Source: Hyphomicrobiales bacterium (GTDB taxonomy: Bacteria > Pseudomonadota > Alphaproteobacteria > Rhizobiales > Rhizobiaceae). Taken from it: a DNA stretch of 64,000 bases. Made by a program: the position numbers and the translations under genes. The notes under the pieces were generated by a model that was not told the DNA's origin, searched no databases, and saw only the letters and a program-made list of their open reading frames with translations. Positions 1-9,177 of the stretch are shown one piece after another (positions within the stretch are counted from its first letter, which is position 1; every line of letters starts with the position of its first letter). Location: NCBI GenBank assembly GCA_900473185.1, contig UCKU01000008.1, positions 186,001-250,000 on the forward strand, given 5' to 3'.

Positions 1-2
1 GC

Positions 3-260
3 CCGGCGCAGAGAAGTTCAGCCTCGACGCTGTCGAGCATGTTGCAGCAGATTTCCATGCTGCTTGGCGTTGCCGTTGCGGCCGCTGTGCTCAACATTTC
101 CGCAGGGTTTCGGGGTGCGGCGGACCCTGTTCTTGGTGACTTCCGCTGGGCTTTCCTCGTGATTGGCATGATCGGCTTTTTGTCCTGCCTGCGCTTCCTG
201 CAACTTTCAGCCGATGCGGGTGCCGAAGTTTCACACCACCGCCGCTTTCAAAAAAGCTGA
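3..260 (+). CDS. MFS drug exporter, C-terminal fragment (cut by window start)
   Basis: Open frame enters from the left edge and stops at TGA 258-260, so only the last 85 residues are visible. The segment SSASTLSSMLQQISMLLGVA, followed by two hydrophobic helices (about residues 15-35 and 45-62) and a short polar tail, matches the last two membrane segments of DHA2/EmrB-type major facilitator exporters. The substrate cannot be judged. The next gene starts 274 bases downstream, so no operon link is evident. The family call rests on a short fragment. Confidence 0.6.
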   Translation, partial: PAQRSSASTLSSMLQQISMLLGVAVAAAVLNISAGFRGAADPVLGDFRWAFLVIGMIGFLSCLRFLQLSADAGAEVSHHRRFQKS

Positions 261-534
261 CTCACCCTCGGAACCATTTGCCTTTCCCTGCGTTAACGGC
301 CTGATTTTCAGTATCTGTGTTCGCGATTTTATTAGAGGGGCTTCCGGCCGCAGCCGGGCAGGGGTCGACATTCTCGATGGCATTCTCCTTCGATCCGTCT
401 GGCATCAGGCGTTACATCATACCAAAGGACAGGTGCTGTTTACGCGCGCCGACCGATGCAATACGACAGTCTCATGCAGAAAGACTCGGCGGCCTCACAG
501 CCGGTATTGCTGCGGGAAAATACCCGGAGGCAGA

Positions 535-1590
535 ATGAGCGAGTCCAGCGGCGATACGGGTGAAGCGATCCGTATCCTCTATATCGATGACGACGAAGAG
601 CTTGCGCTGCTGATGCGGAAGAACCTCGGCCGTCGCGGTTTTAAGCTCGAATGGGCGAGCGACGGAGCGACCGGCCTTGCGATGCTTGCCGAAGGCGGTA
701 TCGAAGCCGTCGTTCTCGATCATGTCCTGAAGGCCGAAACCGGGCTCGATATCCTGCCGCGCATCATGGCGATGCCCGATCATCCACCCGTCATCTACGC
801 CACGGGTTCCGGCGATACGAGCATTGCGGTCGCAGCCCTGAAGGCCGGTGCCGACGACTATGTTCTCAAGGGTATTTCGCCCGATTATTTCGATCTTCTG
901 GCCGCCGCCCTCGAACAGGGTCTGGAACGGGCGCGCTTCCGCCGCGACACGGCGCAGGCACAGGAGGTGATCCGCCAGCAGCGCGACCACGCGGAAATGC
1001 TGCTTGCCGAAGTCAATCACCGCATCGCCAACAGCCTCGGCCTCGTCGGTGCGCTGATCCGCATGCAATCCTCCATGACAAGCGACCAGGTGGCGATCGA
1101 CGCGCTGCAGGAAACGCAGATGCGCATCAATGCGATCGCCAGTGTCCACCGCCGCCTCTATACCAACCGGCAGGTCGGCACGGTCCAGGTGGATGAGTAC
1201 CTGAGCAGCCTCCTGACCGAACTCGAAGCCTCGATGCGCGACGAGAAACGGCCGCATCGCGTGGTGCTGACCTCCCAGCCGGTCAATCTGGCGACCGACA
1301 AGGTCATCACGCTCGGCCTCATCGTCAGTGAACTCGTCACCAATGCCTTCAAATATGCCTATCCGGACGGCAGCCCGGGCGAGATCAATGTTATCGTCGA
1401 GCAGGAAAGCGATGTGCTCAGGGTCACCGTCGAAGATGCCGGCCAGGGCTTTGATCCTTCCGGCCCGGCGAAGGGAACCGGTCTCGGCTCGAAGATCTTG
1501 ACCGCGATGGCCGGCAGCCTGAAATCCGAACTTAGCTACGATCCGGAGCATCGCGGCACGAAGGCGATACTGGTCTTTACAGTAAGCTGA
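535..1590 (+). CDS. Response regulator-histidine kinase hybrid (receiver + HWE/HisKA_2 kinase)
   Basis: A cytoplasmic 351-residue signalling protein. The receiver (about 13-130) has acidic residues at 19-21, phosphoacceptor D62 and conserved K112. A HisKA_2-type dimerization domain follows with probable phospho-histidine H162 in EVNHRIANS. The ATPase domain (about 250-350) shows N270 in ELVTNAFKY, DAGQGF and GTGLG. With the receiver first and no membrane segment, it probably takes phosphate from, or is controlled by, a separate kinase. The frame is open upstream to 214, but ATG 535 is chosen because GGAGG lies at 526-530. It lies 15 bases before the DUF924 gene. The stimulus is unknown. Confidence 0.85.
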   Translation: MSESSGDTGEAIRILYIDDDEELALLMRKNLGRRGFKLEWASDGATGLAMLAEGGIEAVVLDHVLKAETGLDILPRIMAMPDHPPVIYATGSGDTSIAVAALKAGADDYVLKGISPDYFDLLAAALEQGLERARFRRDTAQAQEVIRQQRDHAEMLLAEVNHRIANSLGLVGALIRMQSSMTSDQVAIDALQETQMRINAIASVHRRLYTNRQVGTVQVDEYLSSLLTELEASMRDEKRPHRVVLTSQPVNLATDKVITLGLIVSELVTNAFKYAYPDGSPGEINVIVEQESDVLRVTVEDAGQGFDPSGPAKGTGLGSKILTAMAGSLKSELSYDPEHRGTKAILVFTVS

Positions 1591-1605
1591 CGCCGGGGAG
1601 GAGCC

Positions 1606-2163
1606 ATGAACACGGATATCGTCTGCACGCCTGGCGAAGTCTATGATTTCTGGTTCGTCCGCTGCAGCCGTAAGGAATGGTTCGGCTCGAGCGCCGAACT
1701 GGACGAGGAAATCCGGGCGCGATTTCGCGCAACCCACCTGTCGCTTGCCCTTGAAGTGACCGAGGAATGGCGCTCCAGTCCTGAAAGCCGGCTCGCCGCC
1801 GTGATCGTGCTCGACCAGTTTCCGCGCAATATCTATCGGGCGACACCGCTTGCCTTTTCGACCGATGGACTGGCTCTGCGCGAGGCGAAGATGGCGCTTG
1901 CCGTCGGCGCCGATCAGGCCGTCGAGGGCATCCGGCGGACCTTCTTCTATATGCCGTTCGAGCATGCTGAGGACCTCGCCGAGCAGGATCGTTCGGTGGC
2001 GCTCTTTACCGCGCTCGGCGATGAGGAATTCCGTGACTATGCGCTTCGCCACCGCGACGTGATCGCGACATATGGGCGTTTTCCGCATCGCAATGCCATC
2101 GTCGGACGGGAGTCGAGCGAGGCCGAACTGGCATATCTGGCGCTTCCCGGCTCCGGTTTCTGA
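1606..2163 (+). CDS. DUF924 family protein
   Basis: A 185-residue soluble protein of the DUF924 family, an all-helical fold related to TPR domains with no settled biochemical role. Family hallmarks visible are VYDFWF near the N-terminus, VIVLDQFPRNIYR around residue 65, the FFYMPFEHAEDLAEQ stretch around 115, and the GRFPHRNAIVGR segment near 150. The ATG is preceded by a GGGGAGGAG-type ribosome site. It starts 15 bases after the receiver-kinase gene and may be co-transcribed with it, but the link need not be functional. Confidence 0.85.
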   Translation: MNTDIVCTPGEVYDFWFVRCSRKEWFGSSAELDEEIRARFRATHLSLALEVTEEWRSSPESRLAAVIVLDQFPRNIYRATPLAFSTDGLALREAKMALAVGADQAVEGIRRTFFYMPFEHAEDLAEQDRSVALFTALGDEEFRDYALRHRDVIATYGRFPHRNAIVGRESSEAELAYLALPGSGF

Positions 2164-2254
2164 GCCGTTATCTGGAAATTCCGCCTTTCTGTCGCCTTTC
2201 TTTCCTATAAGAAGCGGTCAATGACCTGATGAGACGAATCCACGCGGGGACCTC

Positions 2255-4873
2255 TTGCGCTTGACACACTGGCTGCTTCGCACCGTTCTTCTGCTGTCGC
2301 TGGCTGTTGCCGGCCTGTATCTCGATGGAAAGGCCGCTTTCGCGCAGGCCCCGCAGCCTTCGGCTGACGCCCAGACGCAGGCGGCCCCGGCCCAGGCAAC
2401 TGGGACACAGCCAACCCAGATCCAGCCGGTGACGGCCGAGGCGCCCCTTGCCAGCAGCGCGCTCGATCAGGCGCTGAAGGATATCGACAAGGCGAAGAAC
2501 CAACTTGCTTCGCTGCAGGACCGCGTCAAGCAGAATGCCGATAATGACGACGCCCTGGTAGAGCTTGCCGGCCAGACGGATGAACTCGGCCGCGGCGTTA
2601 TCGCCACTTCCGTCAGCCTGCGCCCGCGTTTCGATCAGATCAAGAGCCGCCTGGCCGAGCTTGGCGAACCGCCGAAGGACGGGCAGCCGCCGGAAGCGCA
2701 GATCGTTACCGACGAGCGCAATGCGCTGACGTCAGAACGCTCGCAGATCAATGCCGTCACGGGTGACGCGGAGAACCTGTCGATCGCAATCACCAAGCTT
2801 TCCAATGTGATCACGGCGACGCGCCGCCAGCTCTTTGCCGATACGCTGTTCCGTCGCACCGAAATTTCCGTCTCCGTTTTCGACGATGCGACCAGCGCCT
2901 TCGTTCAGGAAGTGAGCGAGTTTTCCCAGACGTTTTCGAGCTGGATCACCTTCGTCTGGAAGTTCAAGAGCCTGTCGCTCTTTGCTGCGATCTTCCTGTC
3001 GCTCGCGACGGCCCTGATCCTGCTTTCAGGCGGCTACCGACTTTTCGGCCAGTATCTGCGGCGCGACGTCCATGTCGAGGAACCGTCCTATATCAGCCGC
3101 CTTGCCTTTGCCTTCTGGTCGACGCTGATCCGCACGGCGGCGCTCGATGTGCTGCTGGTGACGTCGCTGATCTTCCTCGACGGATTCAATGTGCTGCGGA
3201 GCGACATCACGCCTGTTATCGGCGCGCTCTTCGGCTCGATCGGCCTTGTCTATTTCGTCGGCCGCTTCGTCAACGCTGTCTTTGCGCCGAATGATCCGTC
3301 GTGGCGGCTGGTGCGCCTTTCCAATCTCGGCGCCCGCTCGGTCGGTTACTGCCTGATCGCCATGGCCGTCGTCAACGCGCTCGACTATCTCTTCGGCGCC
3401 ATCGGCGAGGCGATGGGATCGCCGCTGGTCCTGACCGTCGTGCGCAGCCTGCTTGCGGCGCTGATCATCGGCCTCATCCTGATTGCCGTGTCCTTCGGAA
3501 AGCCGATGCTGGCGAAGAATGGCGATCCCGATGCGCCGGGCCGCCACTGGCCGCGCGGCATGGCGATCCTGCTGCGCGTCTTCGGTGCGGGCCTCATCTT
3601 TGCGGCGCTCTCGGGCTATGTGGGTCTGGCGCGTTTCGTCGCCACCCAGCTCATCATCACCAGCGCCATCATCGTGACGACCTATATCGGCCTGCTGCTC
3701 GGCAAGGCGATCTCGCGGCAGGACAATTTCGGCGATACGTTCCTCGGGCGTTTCCTGGAGGCCCGCTTCAAGCTAGGGCCCGTGGCGATCGATCAGGTGG
3801 GGCTGGTGGTCGGTTTGCTGATCTATGCGGTGGCGCTTTTGACGGGCATTCCGCTCATCCTGCTGCTCTGGGGTTTCCATGTGCAGGATCTGCAGCTGCT
3901 TGCCTACCGGCTGTTTACCGAGGTGCGGCTCGGCGGCATCAGCATTTCTCTCGTCGGCATCTTCACCGGCATCCTGCTCTTTGCCGGCGGTTATCTCGCG
4001 ACGCGCTGGGTGCAGAAGTGGCTGGACAGCAATGTCATGGCGCGCAGCCATGTCGATCTCGGCGTGCGCAATTCGGTCAAGACGGGCATCGGTTATCTCG
4101 GCGTCGGTGTGGCGGCGATCTTCGGCGTCTCGGCGGCGGGTATCGATCTTTCCAACCTTGCACTCGTCGCCTCGGCGCTGTCAGTCGGTATCGGTTTCGG
4201 CCTGCAGAATATCGTGTCCAACTTCGTCTCCGGCCTGATCCTGCTCGTCGAGCGCCCCTTCAAGGTGGGCGACCATGTCGTTTCGGGCACGGCCGAAGGC
4301 ATCGTCAAGCGCATCTCGGTGCGCGCGACAGAAATCGAAACCTTCCGCAAGCAGTCGATCATCGTGCCGAATTCGGAGCTCATCAACGGGCTCGTCGGCA
4401 ACTGGACGCATCGCAACAAGCTCGGACGCTCGGAAATCCCGGTTTCCGTCAGCTATGAGGCCGATCCGCGCAAGGTGATGGATATTCTGCTGGAACTGAC
4501 GGCGGCCGTGCCGCTGATCCTGCGCAATCCGGAACCGCATGTCGAGTTCCTGCGCTTCGGGCCTTACTCGCTGGACTTCGAGCTGCGCTTCTTCCTGGCT
4601 GATATGGGTGATGGCCTGACGGTGCGTAACAATCTGAGGATCGATATCCTCAGGCGCTTCAAGGCGGAGGGCATCGAAATCCCGCTGCCGCAGAGCGATC
4701 TGACCATCCATCGGCAGGCGAATGCGGATGCGGAGAAGGTGCTTGTCCAAAAGCCTGATGAACCCGAGGAGGCCACGGCTGAAGACGCGGTCAAGGAAAT
4801 AGAGACGGTAGAAGACGAGCGGCCGGTGCGCCAGTTGCGCAGCAAGACGGCGGACGGCAAGCTCAAAGGCTGA
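2255..4873 (+). CDS. Large mechanosensitive channel (DUF3772 + MscS domain)
   Basis: An 872-residue inner-membrane channel of the large MscS class, expected to open under membrane tension on hypo-osmotic shock. An N-terminal signal-like helix ends near AAFA. An Ala/Gln/Pro-rich stretch and a coiled periplasmic part (about 60-230, DUF3772-like) follow, then roughly ten membrane helices. The MscS pore segment and beta domain (about 600-770) include LSVGIGFGLQNIVSNFVSG and VERPFKVGDHV. The C-terminal tail is acidic. The start is TTG at 2255 with GGGGA just upstream; no better ATG exists. It stands alone. Confidence 0.88.
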   Translation: MRLTHWLLRTVLLLSLAVAGLYLDGKAAFAQAPQPSADAQTQAAPAQATGTQPTQIQPVTAEAPLASSALDQALKDIDKAKNQLASLQDRVKQNADNDDALVELAGQTDELGRGVIATSVSLRPRFDQIKSRLAELGEPPKDGQPPEAQIVTDERNALTSERSQINAVTGDAENLSIAITKLSNVITATRRQLFADTLFRRTEISVSVFDDATSAFVQEVSEFSQTFSSWITFVWKFKSLSLFAAIFLSLATALILLSGGYRLFGQYLRRDVHVEEPSYISRLAFAFWSTLIRTAALDVLLVTSLIFLDGFNVLRSDITPVIGALFGSIGLVYFVGRFVNAVFAPNDPSWRLVRLSNLGARSVGYCLIAMAVVNALDYLFGAIGEAMGSPLVLTVVRSLLAALIIGLILIAVSFGKPMLAKNGDPDAPGRHWPRGMAILLRVFGAGLIFAALSGYVGLARFVATQLIITSAIIVTTYIGLLLGKAISRQDNFGDTFLGRFLEARFKLGPVAIDQVGLVVGLLIYAVALLTGIPLILLLWGFHVQDLQLLAYRLFTEVRLGGISISLVGIFTGILLFAGGYLATRWVQKWLDSNVMARSHVDLGVRNSVKTGIGYLGVGVAAIFGVSAAGIDLSNLALVASALSVGIGFGLQNIVSNFVSGLILLVERPFKVGDHVVSGTAEGIVKRISVRATEIETFRKQSIIVPNSELINGLVGNWTHRNKLGRSEIPVSVSYEADPRKVMDILLELTAAVPLILRNPEPHVEFLRFGPYSLDFELRFFLADMGDGLTVRNNLRIDILRRFKAEGIEIPLPQSDLTIHRQANADAEKVLVQKPDEPEEATAEDAVKEIETVEDERPVRQLRSKTADGKLKG

Positions 4874-4973
4874 ACGGGTCATTCAGCGCTCATTCACGGG
4901 TCTTGCGCTATAACCTCATGCAATCGATCGCTGCTGGGCAGCGACGAGCGCTCCAGGGGAGGGCGTGTAGCCT

Positions 4974-5249
4974 ATGTCGCATACCGTGACACGATCCGCA
5001 GTCGCATTTCTTCTTCTCCTTTCCGCAGCACCTCTGGCGCAGGCCGCCTCCATTACCAACAAGGATGATGCAGCCGTGGTACTGACCGTCACCGAAGGCG
5101 GCAACCGCGTGGAAGTCGTCGTGGATGCCGGCGCATCCGAACGGGTCTGCCCCTCCGGTTGCTTCATGACGACGCCTGATGGCGACCGTATCGGCCTTTC
5201 CGGCGACGAGACGATCGAGATCGTCAAGGGTTCGGCCGTCATCAAGTGA
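4974..5249 (+). CDS. Small exported hypothetical protein
   Basis: A 91-residue protein with a clear Sec signal peptide: basic start MSHTVTR, hydrophobic core AFLLLLSAAPLAQ, and probable cleavage after AQA near residue 24. The mature part is about 67 residues, predicted mostly beta, with two Cys (ERVCPSGCF) that could form a disulfide in the periplasm. I do not recognise a family. It has its own GGGGAGGG-type ribosome site and starts 100 bases after the MscS gene. Confidence 0.7.
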   Translation: MSHTVTRSAVAFLLLLSAAPLAQAASITNKDDAAVVLTVTEGGNRVEVVVDAGASERVCPSGCFMTTPDGDRIGLSGDETIEIVKGSAVIK

Positions 5250-5403
5250 CGGCGGCTTCGGCCCGGCCACTATCGATTTTTATGAATTTTTGAGCCTTGC
5301 GGCTTTTGACGCTTGTCTATTTCCGCCTCGTCGCGGCAAGCTTTTCGCATGTCGTAAACAGGCCTCTCATGACGCAGGCCTCGCTGCATAGTTCGCGAAG
5401 ATG

Positions 5404-5462
5404 GTTCGTCCGGCTTGAGCCGCCGGATATAGGGAGTTCGTCCGGTATGGGCTGCCGGATAT
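5404..5462 (+). repeat. Two tandem 27-nt hairpin repeats in the dehydrogenase leader
   Basis: Copies at 5404-5430 and 5436-5462 share GTTCGTCCGG at the 5' end and GCCGGATAT at the 3' end, and differ only in the middle 8 bases. Each can fold through TCCGG pairing with CCGGA. The period is 32 bases and the second copy ends 22 bases before the start codon at 5485. The conserved stems with divergent loops suggest an RNA or operator element. The function is unknown. Confidence 0.6.
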
Positions 5463-5484
5463 CAGATATAAAGGGTATTTCTCC

Positions 5485-7998
5485 ATGAAGTCACATGCGC
5501 GGGCAGTGGTCATCGGCGGCGGCGTGGTCGGTGTTTCGACGCTCTATCACCTTGCGAAGAAGGGATGGGGCGACAGCGTGCTCATCGAGCGCAAGGAGCT
5601 GACATCCGGCTCGACCTGGCATGCGGCCGGCTTGCTGCCGCTCTTCAACATGAGCTATTCAGTCGGCCAGATTCACAAATATTCCGTCCGCTTCTATCAG
5701 GAACTGCAGCAGGAGACCGGCATGAATGTCGGTTTCAGCCAGGTCTCCAACATTCGTCTCGCCCGCACTAGGGATCGCTGGGACGAATTCATGTACTATG
5801 CCGGTATCGCCGAGACGATCGGCGTGAAGGTCAATATCCTGACGCCGGAGCAGGTGAAGGAAATCTGGCCGCTCTGTGAGACCGATGGCCTGCTCGGCGC
5901 CATCCAGCATCCCGATGACGGCTATATCCAGCCGGCGGACCTGACACAGGCACTTGCCAAGGGCGCGCGTGATCGCGGCGCCACGATCTACCGCAACACG
6001 ACGGTCACCGCCATCGAACAGCAGGCTGACGGCCTCTGGAAGGTGACGACCGACAAGGGCGAGATCACCGCCGAACACATCATCTCCTGCACCGGCAACT
6101 TCGCCCGCAAGACCGGCGATATGGTCGGCATCAATATCCCGGTCATCCCGGTCGAGCATCAGTATATCGTCACTGAGCCGCATCCCGATATTCTGGCCCG
6201 CAAGGCCAAGGGCCTGCCGGAAATGGGCGTGCTGCGTGAAGCCGACAGCGCCTGGTACATGCGCGAGGAAAATGGCGGTCTGCTGCTCGGCCCCTACGAG
6301 CAGGGCGCGCCGGTCTGTTATGTCAACGGCCCCTCTGATGACAGCGAATACGAGCTCTTCCAGGAAGAACTCGAGCGCCTGATGCCGCATATCGAAACCG
6401 CGATCGCCCGCGTGCCGGCCTTCGGCGAAGTCGGCATCAAGAAGGTCTATAACGGCGCTATCGCCTATACGCCTGATGGTAACCCGATCGTCGGCCCCGC
6501 ACCGGGCCTGAAGAATTTCTGGCTGAACGAAGGCCATTCCTTTGGTATTACGGCCGCCGGCGGCGCCGGCTGGCAGCTCGCCGAATGGATCGTCGATGGC
6601 GAGCCGACCGTCGACATGATGGGCGTCGATCCGCGCCGCTTCGGCCCCTATGCCAAGGAAGGCTACCTCATCGCCAAGAACGAGGAGGCCTATGCCAACG
6701 TCTTTACCATGCATTATCCGGACGAGGAGCGCGCAGCCGCCCGTCCGCTGAAGACGACGCCCGTTTATGACCGGCTGAAGGCGCTTGGAGCTGTGTTCGG
6801 CTCCGTCTATGGCTGGGAGCGTGCCAACTGGTTTGCGCCAGAAGGCTACGACCTGCCGAAGGACCAGATCGGCGTCGGCGCCGATGTGCTGACCAACCAC
6901 AATCATTCGGATCCGACCGAAGACGGCCGTATCCTGGAAAAGTGGTCGTTCCGCCGCTCGAACTATTTCGAGCATGTCGGCAACGAAGTCATGAACGTCA
7001 ACAAGAATGTCGGCGTGCTCGATATGTCGGCCTTCGCCAAGGCGCTGGTGACCGGCCCAGGTGCGCGCGCATGGCTGGAATCGATCTTCGCCAATGCCAT
7101 TCCGAAGAAGCGCGGCCGCATAGCGCTTTGCCACATGCTGACCAAGGAAGGCGGCGTGCGCTCGGAATTCACCGTCTATGAAAGCGCGCCCGGCACTTTC
7201 TACCTCGTCTCGGCCGGCGCCTATGAGGCGCATGACCATGACTATATGCGCAAGCTGCTGCCGTCAGACGGCAGCGTGAAATTCATGCCGATCACCCAGG
7301 CCTATGGCGTGCTGGTGCTTGCTGGCCCGAAGTCGCGCGATGTCCTGAAGAAGCTGACGCGCACCAGCCTCGACAACAAGGATTTCCCCTGGCTCTCGGG
7401 CAAGGAGATCTCTGTTGGTGCAGCCAACGCCCACGCGCTGCGCGTCAACTTCGTCGGCGAGCTCGGCTGGGAGCTGCATCACCCGATCGAGATGCAGAAC
7501 TATATCTTCGACAAGCTGATGGAAGCCGGCGCCGAATTCGGCATCAAGCCCTTCGGCATCCGCGCCATGCTCTCCATGTCGGTGGAAAAATCCTACCGCC
7601 TGATCCCGCGCGAAATGTCGATCGAGTACAATGCCTATGAATCCGGCCTCGACCGCTTCATCAAGCCGGAGAAGGAATTCCTCGGCCGCGAAGGCCTGCT
7701 TTCCTACAAGGAAAAGGGTCTCAAGTGGAACTTCGCGACGCTCGTCGTCGAGACCGGCAATGATGTCGATGCGCGCGGCTCGGAGGCGATCTACAACGAG
7801 GCGGGCGAGCTGGTTGGCCGTGCCACCAACGGCACCTTCGGCTTCCGTATCAACCGCTCGCTGGCGCTTGCCATGCTGCGGCCCGAGTACGCCAAGGAAG
7901 GCACGAAGCTGAAGATCAAGATCCTCGGGACGACCTACAACGCCACCGTCGTCGGCGAGAGCCCGTTCGATACGGAGAATGCCGCACTTCGGGCGTGA
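5485..7998 (+). CDS. FAD-dependent dimethylglycine/sarcosine dehydrogenase-like enzyme with GcvT-type C-terminus
   Basis: An 837-residue two-part enzyme. The N-terminal oxidoreductase (about 5-375) has the FAD motif GGGVVG and a His (residue 46) in GSTWHAAGL, the site of covalent flavin attachment in dimethylglycine and sarcosine dehydrogenases. After an FAO_M-type linker (about 375-440), residues 440-835 resemble the folate-binding aminomethyltransferase GcvT. The family oxidatively demethylates N-methylated glycines and passes the one-carbon unit to tetrahydrofolate. Which methylated amine is used here cannot be told. The ribosome site is AAAGGG at 5471-5476. The gene is monocistronic, with a strong terminator downstream, so it may belong to betaine breakdown. 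Confidence 0.85.
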   Translation: MKSHARAVVIGGGVVGVSTLYHLAKKGWGDSVLIERKELTSGSTWHAAGLLPLFNMSYSVGQIHKYSVRFYQELQQETGMNVGFSQVSNIRLARTRDRWDEFMYYAGIAETIGVKVNILTPEQVKEIWPLCETDGLLGAIQHPDDGYIQPADLTQALAKGARDRGATIYRNTTVTAIEQQADGLWKVTTDKGEITAEHIISCTGNFARKTGDMVGINIPVIPVEHQYIVTEPHPDILARKAKGLPEMGVLREADSAWYMREENGGLLLGPYEQGAPVCYVNGPSDDSEYELFQEELERLMPHIETAIARVPAFGEVGIKKVYNGAIAYTPDGNPIVGPAPGLKNFWLNEGHSFGITAAGGAGWQLAEWIVDGEPTVDMMGVDPRRFGPYAKEGYLIAKNEEAYANVFTMHYPDEERAAARPLKTTPVYDRLKALGAVFGSVYGWERANWFAPEGYDLPKDQIGVGADVLTNHNHSDPTEDGRILEKWSFRRSNYFEHVGNEVMNVNKNVGVLDMSAFAKALVTGPGARAWLESIFANAIPKKRGRIALCHMLTKEGGVRSEFTVYESAPGTFYLVSAGAYEAHDHDYMRKLLPSDGSVKFMPITQAYGVLVLAGPKSRDVLKKLTRTSLDNKDFPWLSGKEISVGAANAHALRVNFVGELGWELHHPIEMQNYIFDKLMEAGAEFGIKPFGIRAMLSMSVEKSYRLIPREMSIEYNAYESGLDRFIKPEKEFLGREGLLSYKEKGLKWNFATLVVETGNDVDARGSEAIYNEAGELVGRATNGTFGFRINRSLALAMLRPEYAKEGTKLKIKILGTTYNATVVGESPFDTENAALRA

Positions 7999-8020
7999 TT
8001 TTTTAATCATATCGACAAGA

Positions 8021-8051
8021 AAAGGGCGGCCGCACCATCGGCCGCCTTTTT
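8021..8051 (+). terminator. Rho-independent terminator of the dehydrogenase gene
   Basis: The perfect stem GGCGGCCG (8025-8032) pairs with CGGCCGCC (8039-8046) around a 6-base loop. It is extended by A-T pairs and followed by a T run. It lies 23 bases after the stop codon. Confidence 0.9.
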
Positions 8052-8145
8052 CATAGCTGGCTATGGCAAGCCGATTAATAATTACTCAAATGAATTCATG
8101 TAACCGTTTCGTTCGGGGACAGAATTTCCACTTTAAAGGTTTGCC

Positions 8146-8976
8146 ATGGCGTTTCTAGGTATTTCGGGGATGCAATATTCCGGAGAAATGTTTGCCGGCG
8201 CGCGTATTATCCTCGCTGAAGATTCCAACGTCTTCACTTCGATGATCGGAAAGCGCCTGAAGGAGCTCTTCGATATCGATGTCGAGATCTGCCGCAGCTT
8301 TGAAGAGCTGCAGCTTTCTTACGACAAGTCTTCCGATCCGATTACGCTCGCGATCTCCAACATCAACCTGCCGGGCGCCGAAAGCGGCGAGGCGCTGGAA
8401 TATCTGGTCGATCTGTCGATCCCCACGATCGTCTTTACCGGCACTTTCCACGAAGGCATGCGCGACAAGCTGCTCGCCAAGGATATTGTGGACTATATCC
8501 TCAAGGACAATATCTTTGCCGTCGACCTGCTGGCGGAATCGATCTGCCGGTTCCTCACAAACCATCGCCATCACGTGCTGATCGTCGATGACAGCGCCAC
8601 GGCCCGCGCGCTGCTTTCCAGCCGCCTGAAGCGCTATAATTTCCGCGTCAGCACCGCCGAGAGCGGTGCCAAGGCGCTCGAAATCCTCAAGGCCAACCGC
8701 GATATCGGCCTGATGGTCACCGACTATAACATGCCCGATATTGACGGCTTCGAGCTGACGCGCCGCATCCGCGCCTCGATCGGCTCGCACGAGCTGCGCA
8801 TCATCGGCGTTTCCTCCTCTTCCAACCGCCTGCTTTCGGCGCGGTTCCTGAAGGCCGGCGGCAACGACTTCATGCTGCGCCCGTTCATCGACGAAGAGTT
8901 CTATTGCCGCGTCAACCAGAACCTGGATACGCTGCTGCAGATCCAGTCGATGCGCAAGGAACGTGCTGTTGCCTGA
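8146..8976 (+). CDS. Double-receiver response regulator without output domain; first receiver lacks the phosphoacceptor
   Basis: A 276-residue protein made of two CheY-like receivers (about 18-135 and 142-262) and no output domain. In receiver 1 the phosphoacceptor position is Asn72 (AISNINLPG) although the acidic pocket (E25, D26) and K120 remain, so it is probably not phosphorylated. Receiver 2 keeps IVDDS and D193 (TDYNMPD) but has Arg for the conserved Lys (MLRPF). It is clearly paralogous to the first 265 residues of the diguanylate cyclase encoded 201 bases downstream, so the two probably act in one pathway. The ATG at 8146 has AAAGG upstream. Later ATGs at 8170 and 8188 are possible starts. 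Confidence 0.85.
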   Translation: MAFLGISGMQYSGEMFAGARIILAEDSNVFTSMIGKRLKELFDIDVEICRSFEELQLSYDKSSDPITLAISNINLPGAESGEALEYLVDLSIPTIVFTGTFHEGMRDKLLAKDIVDYILKDNIFAVDLLAESICRFLTNHRHHVLIVDDSATARALLSSRLKRYNFRVSTAESGAKALEILKANRDIGLMVTDYNMPDIDGFELTRRIRASIGSHELRIIGVSSSSNRLLSARFLKAGGNDFMLRPFIDEEFYCRVNQNLDTLLQIQSMRKERAVA

Positions 8977-9177
8977 CCCTGCCGCAAAGATCGGGCGCAG
9001 GGAAACGGCTACGTGAGCGACTCACACCTGAAAAATATGACAGAGGCTCATATTTCTGCAATCGCAGGTGTTGTTGCCATCATTTGCCTCTTCACGGAAG
9101 GGGAGGCCTCGGCTATCGTCCGGCACACTGAGAGGGGGCGAGTCGACCCCCTCGGACGTGTGGAGGGATAGGCAGCT

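Noticed and set aside
472..2088. A 538-codon open frame on the minus strand opposite the receiver-kinase and DUF924 genes
   Set aside because: It is antisense to well-supported genes, has low-complexity composition rich in Arg, Asp and His, and matches no family. Long antisense frames are common in GC-rich DNA; the same applies to 5659-7239 and 58483-60039 on the minus strand.
9037..9171. A 44-codon frame with a hydrophobic stretch just before the diguanylate cyclase
   Set aside because: It has no ribosome site, overlaps a GAGGGGG/CCCCCTC hairpin (9132-9153), and lies in the cyclase leader. Without conservation data it cannot be called a gene.
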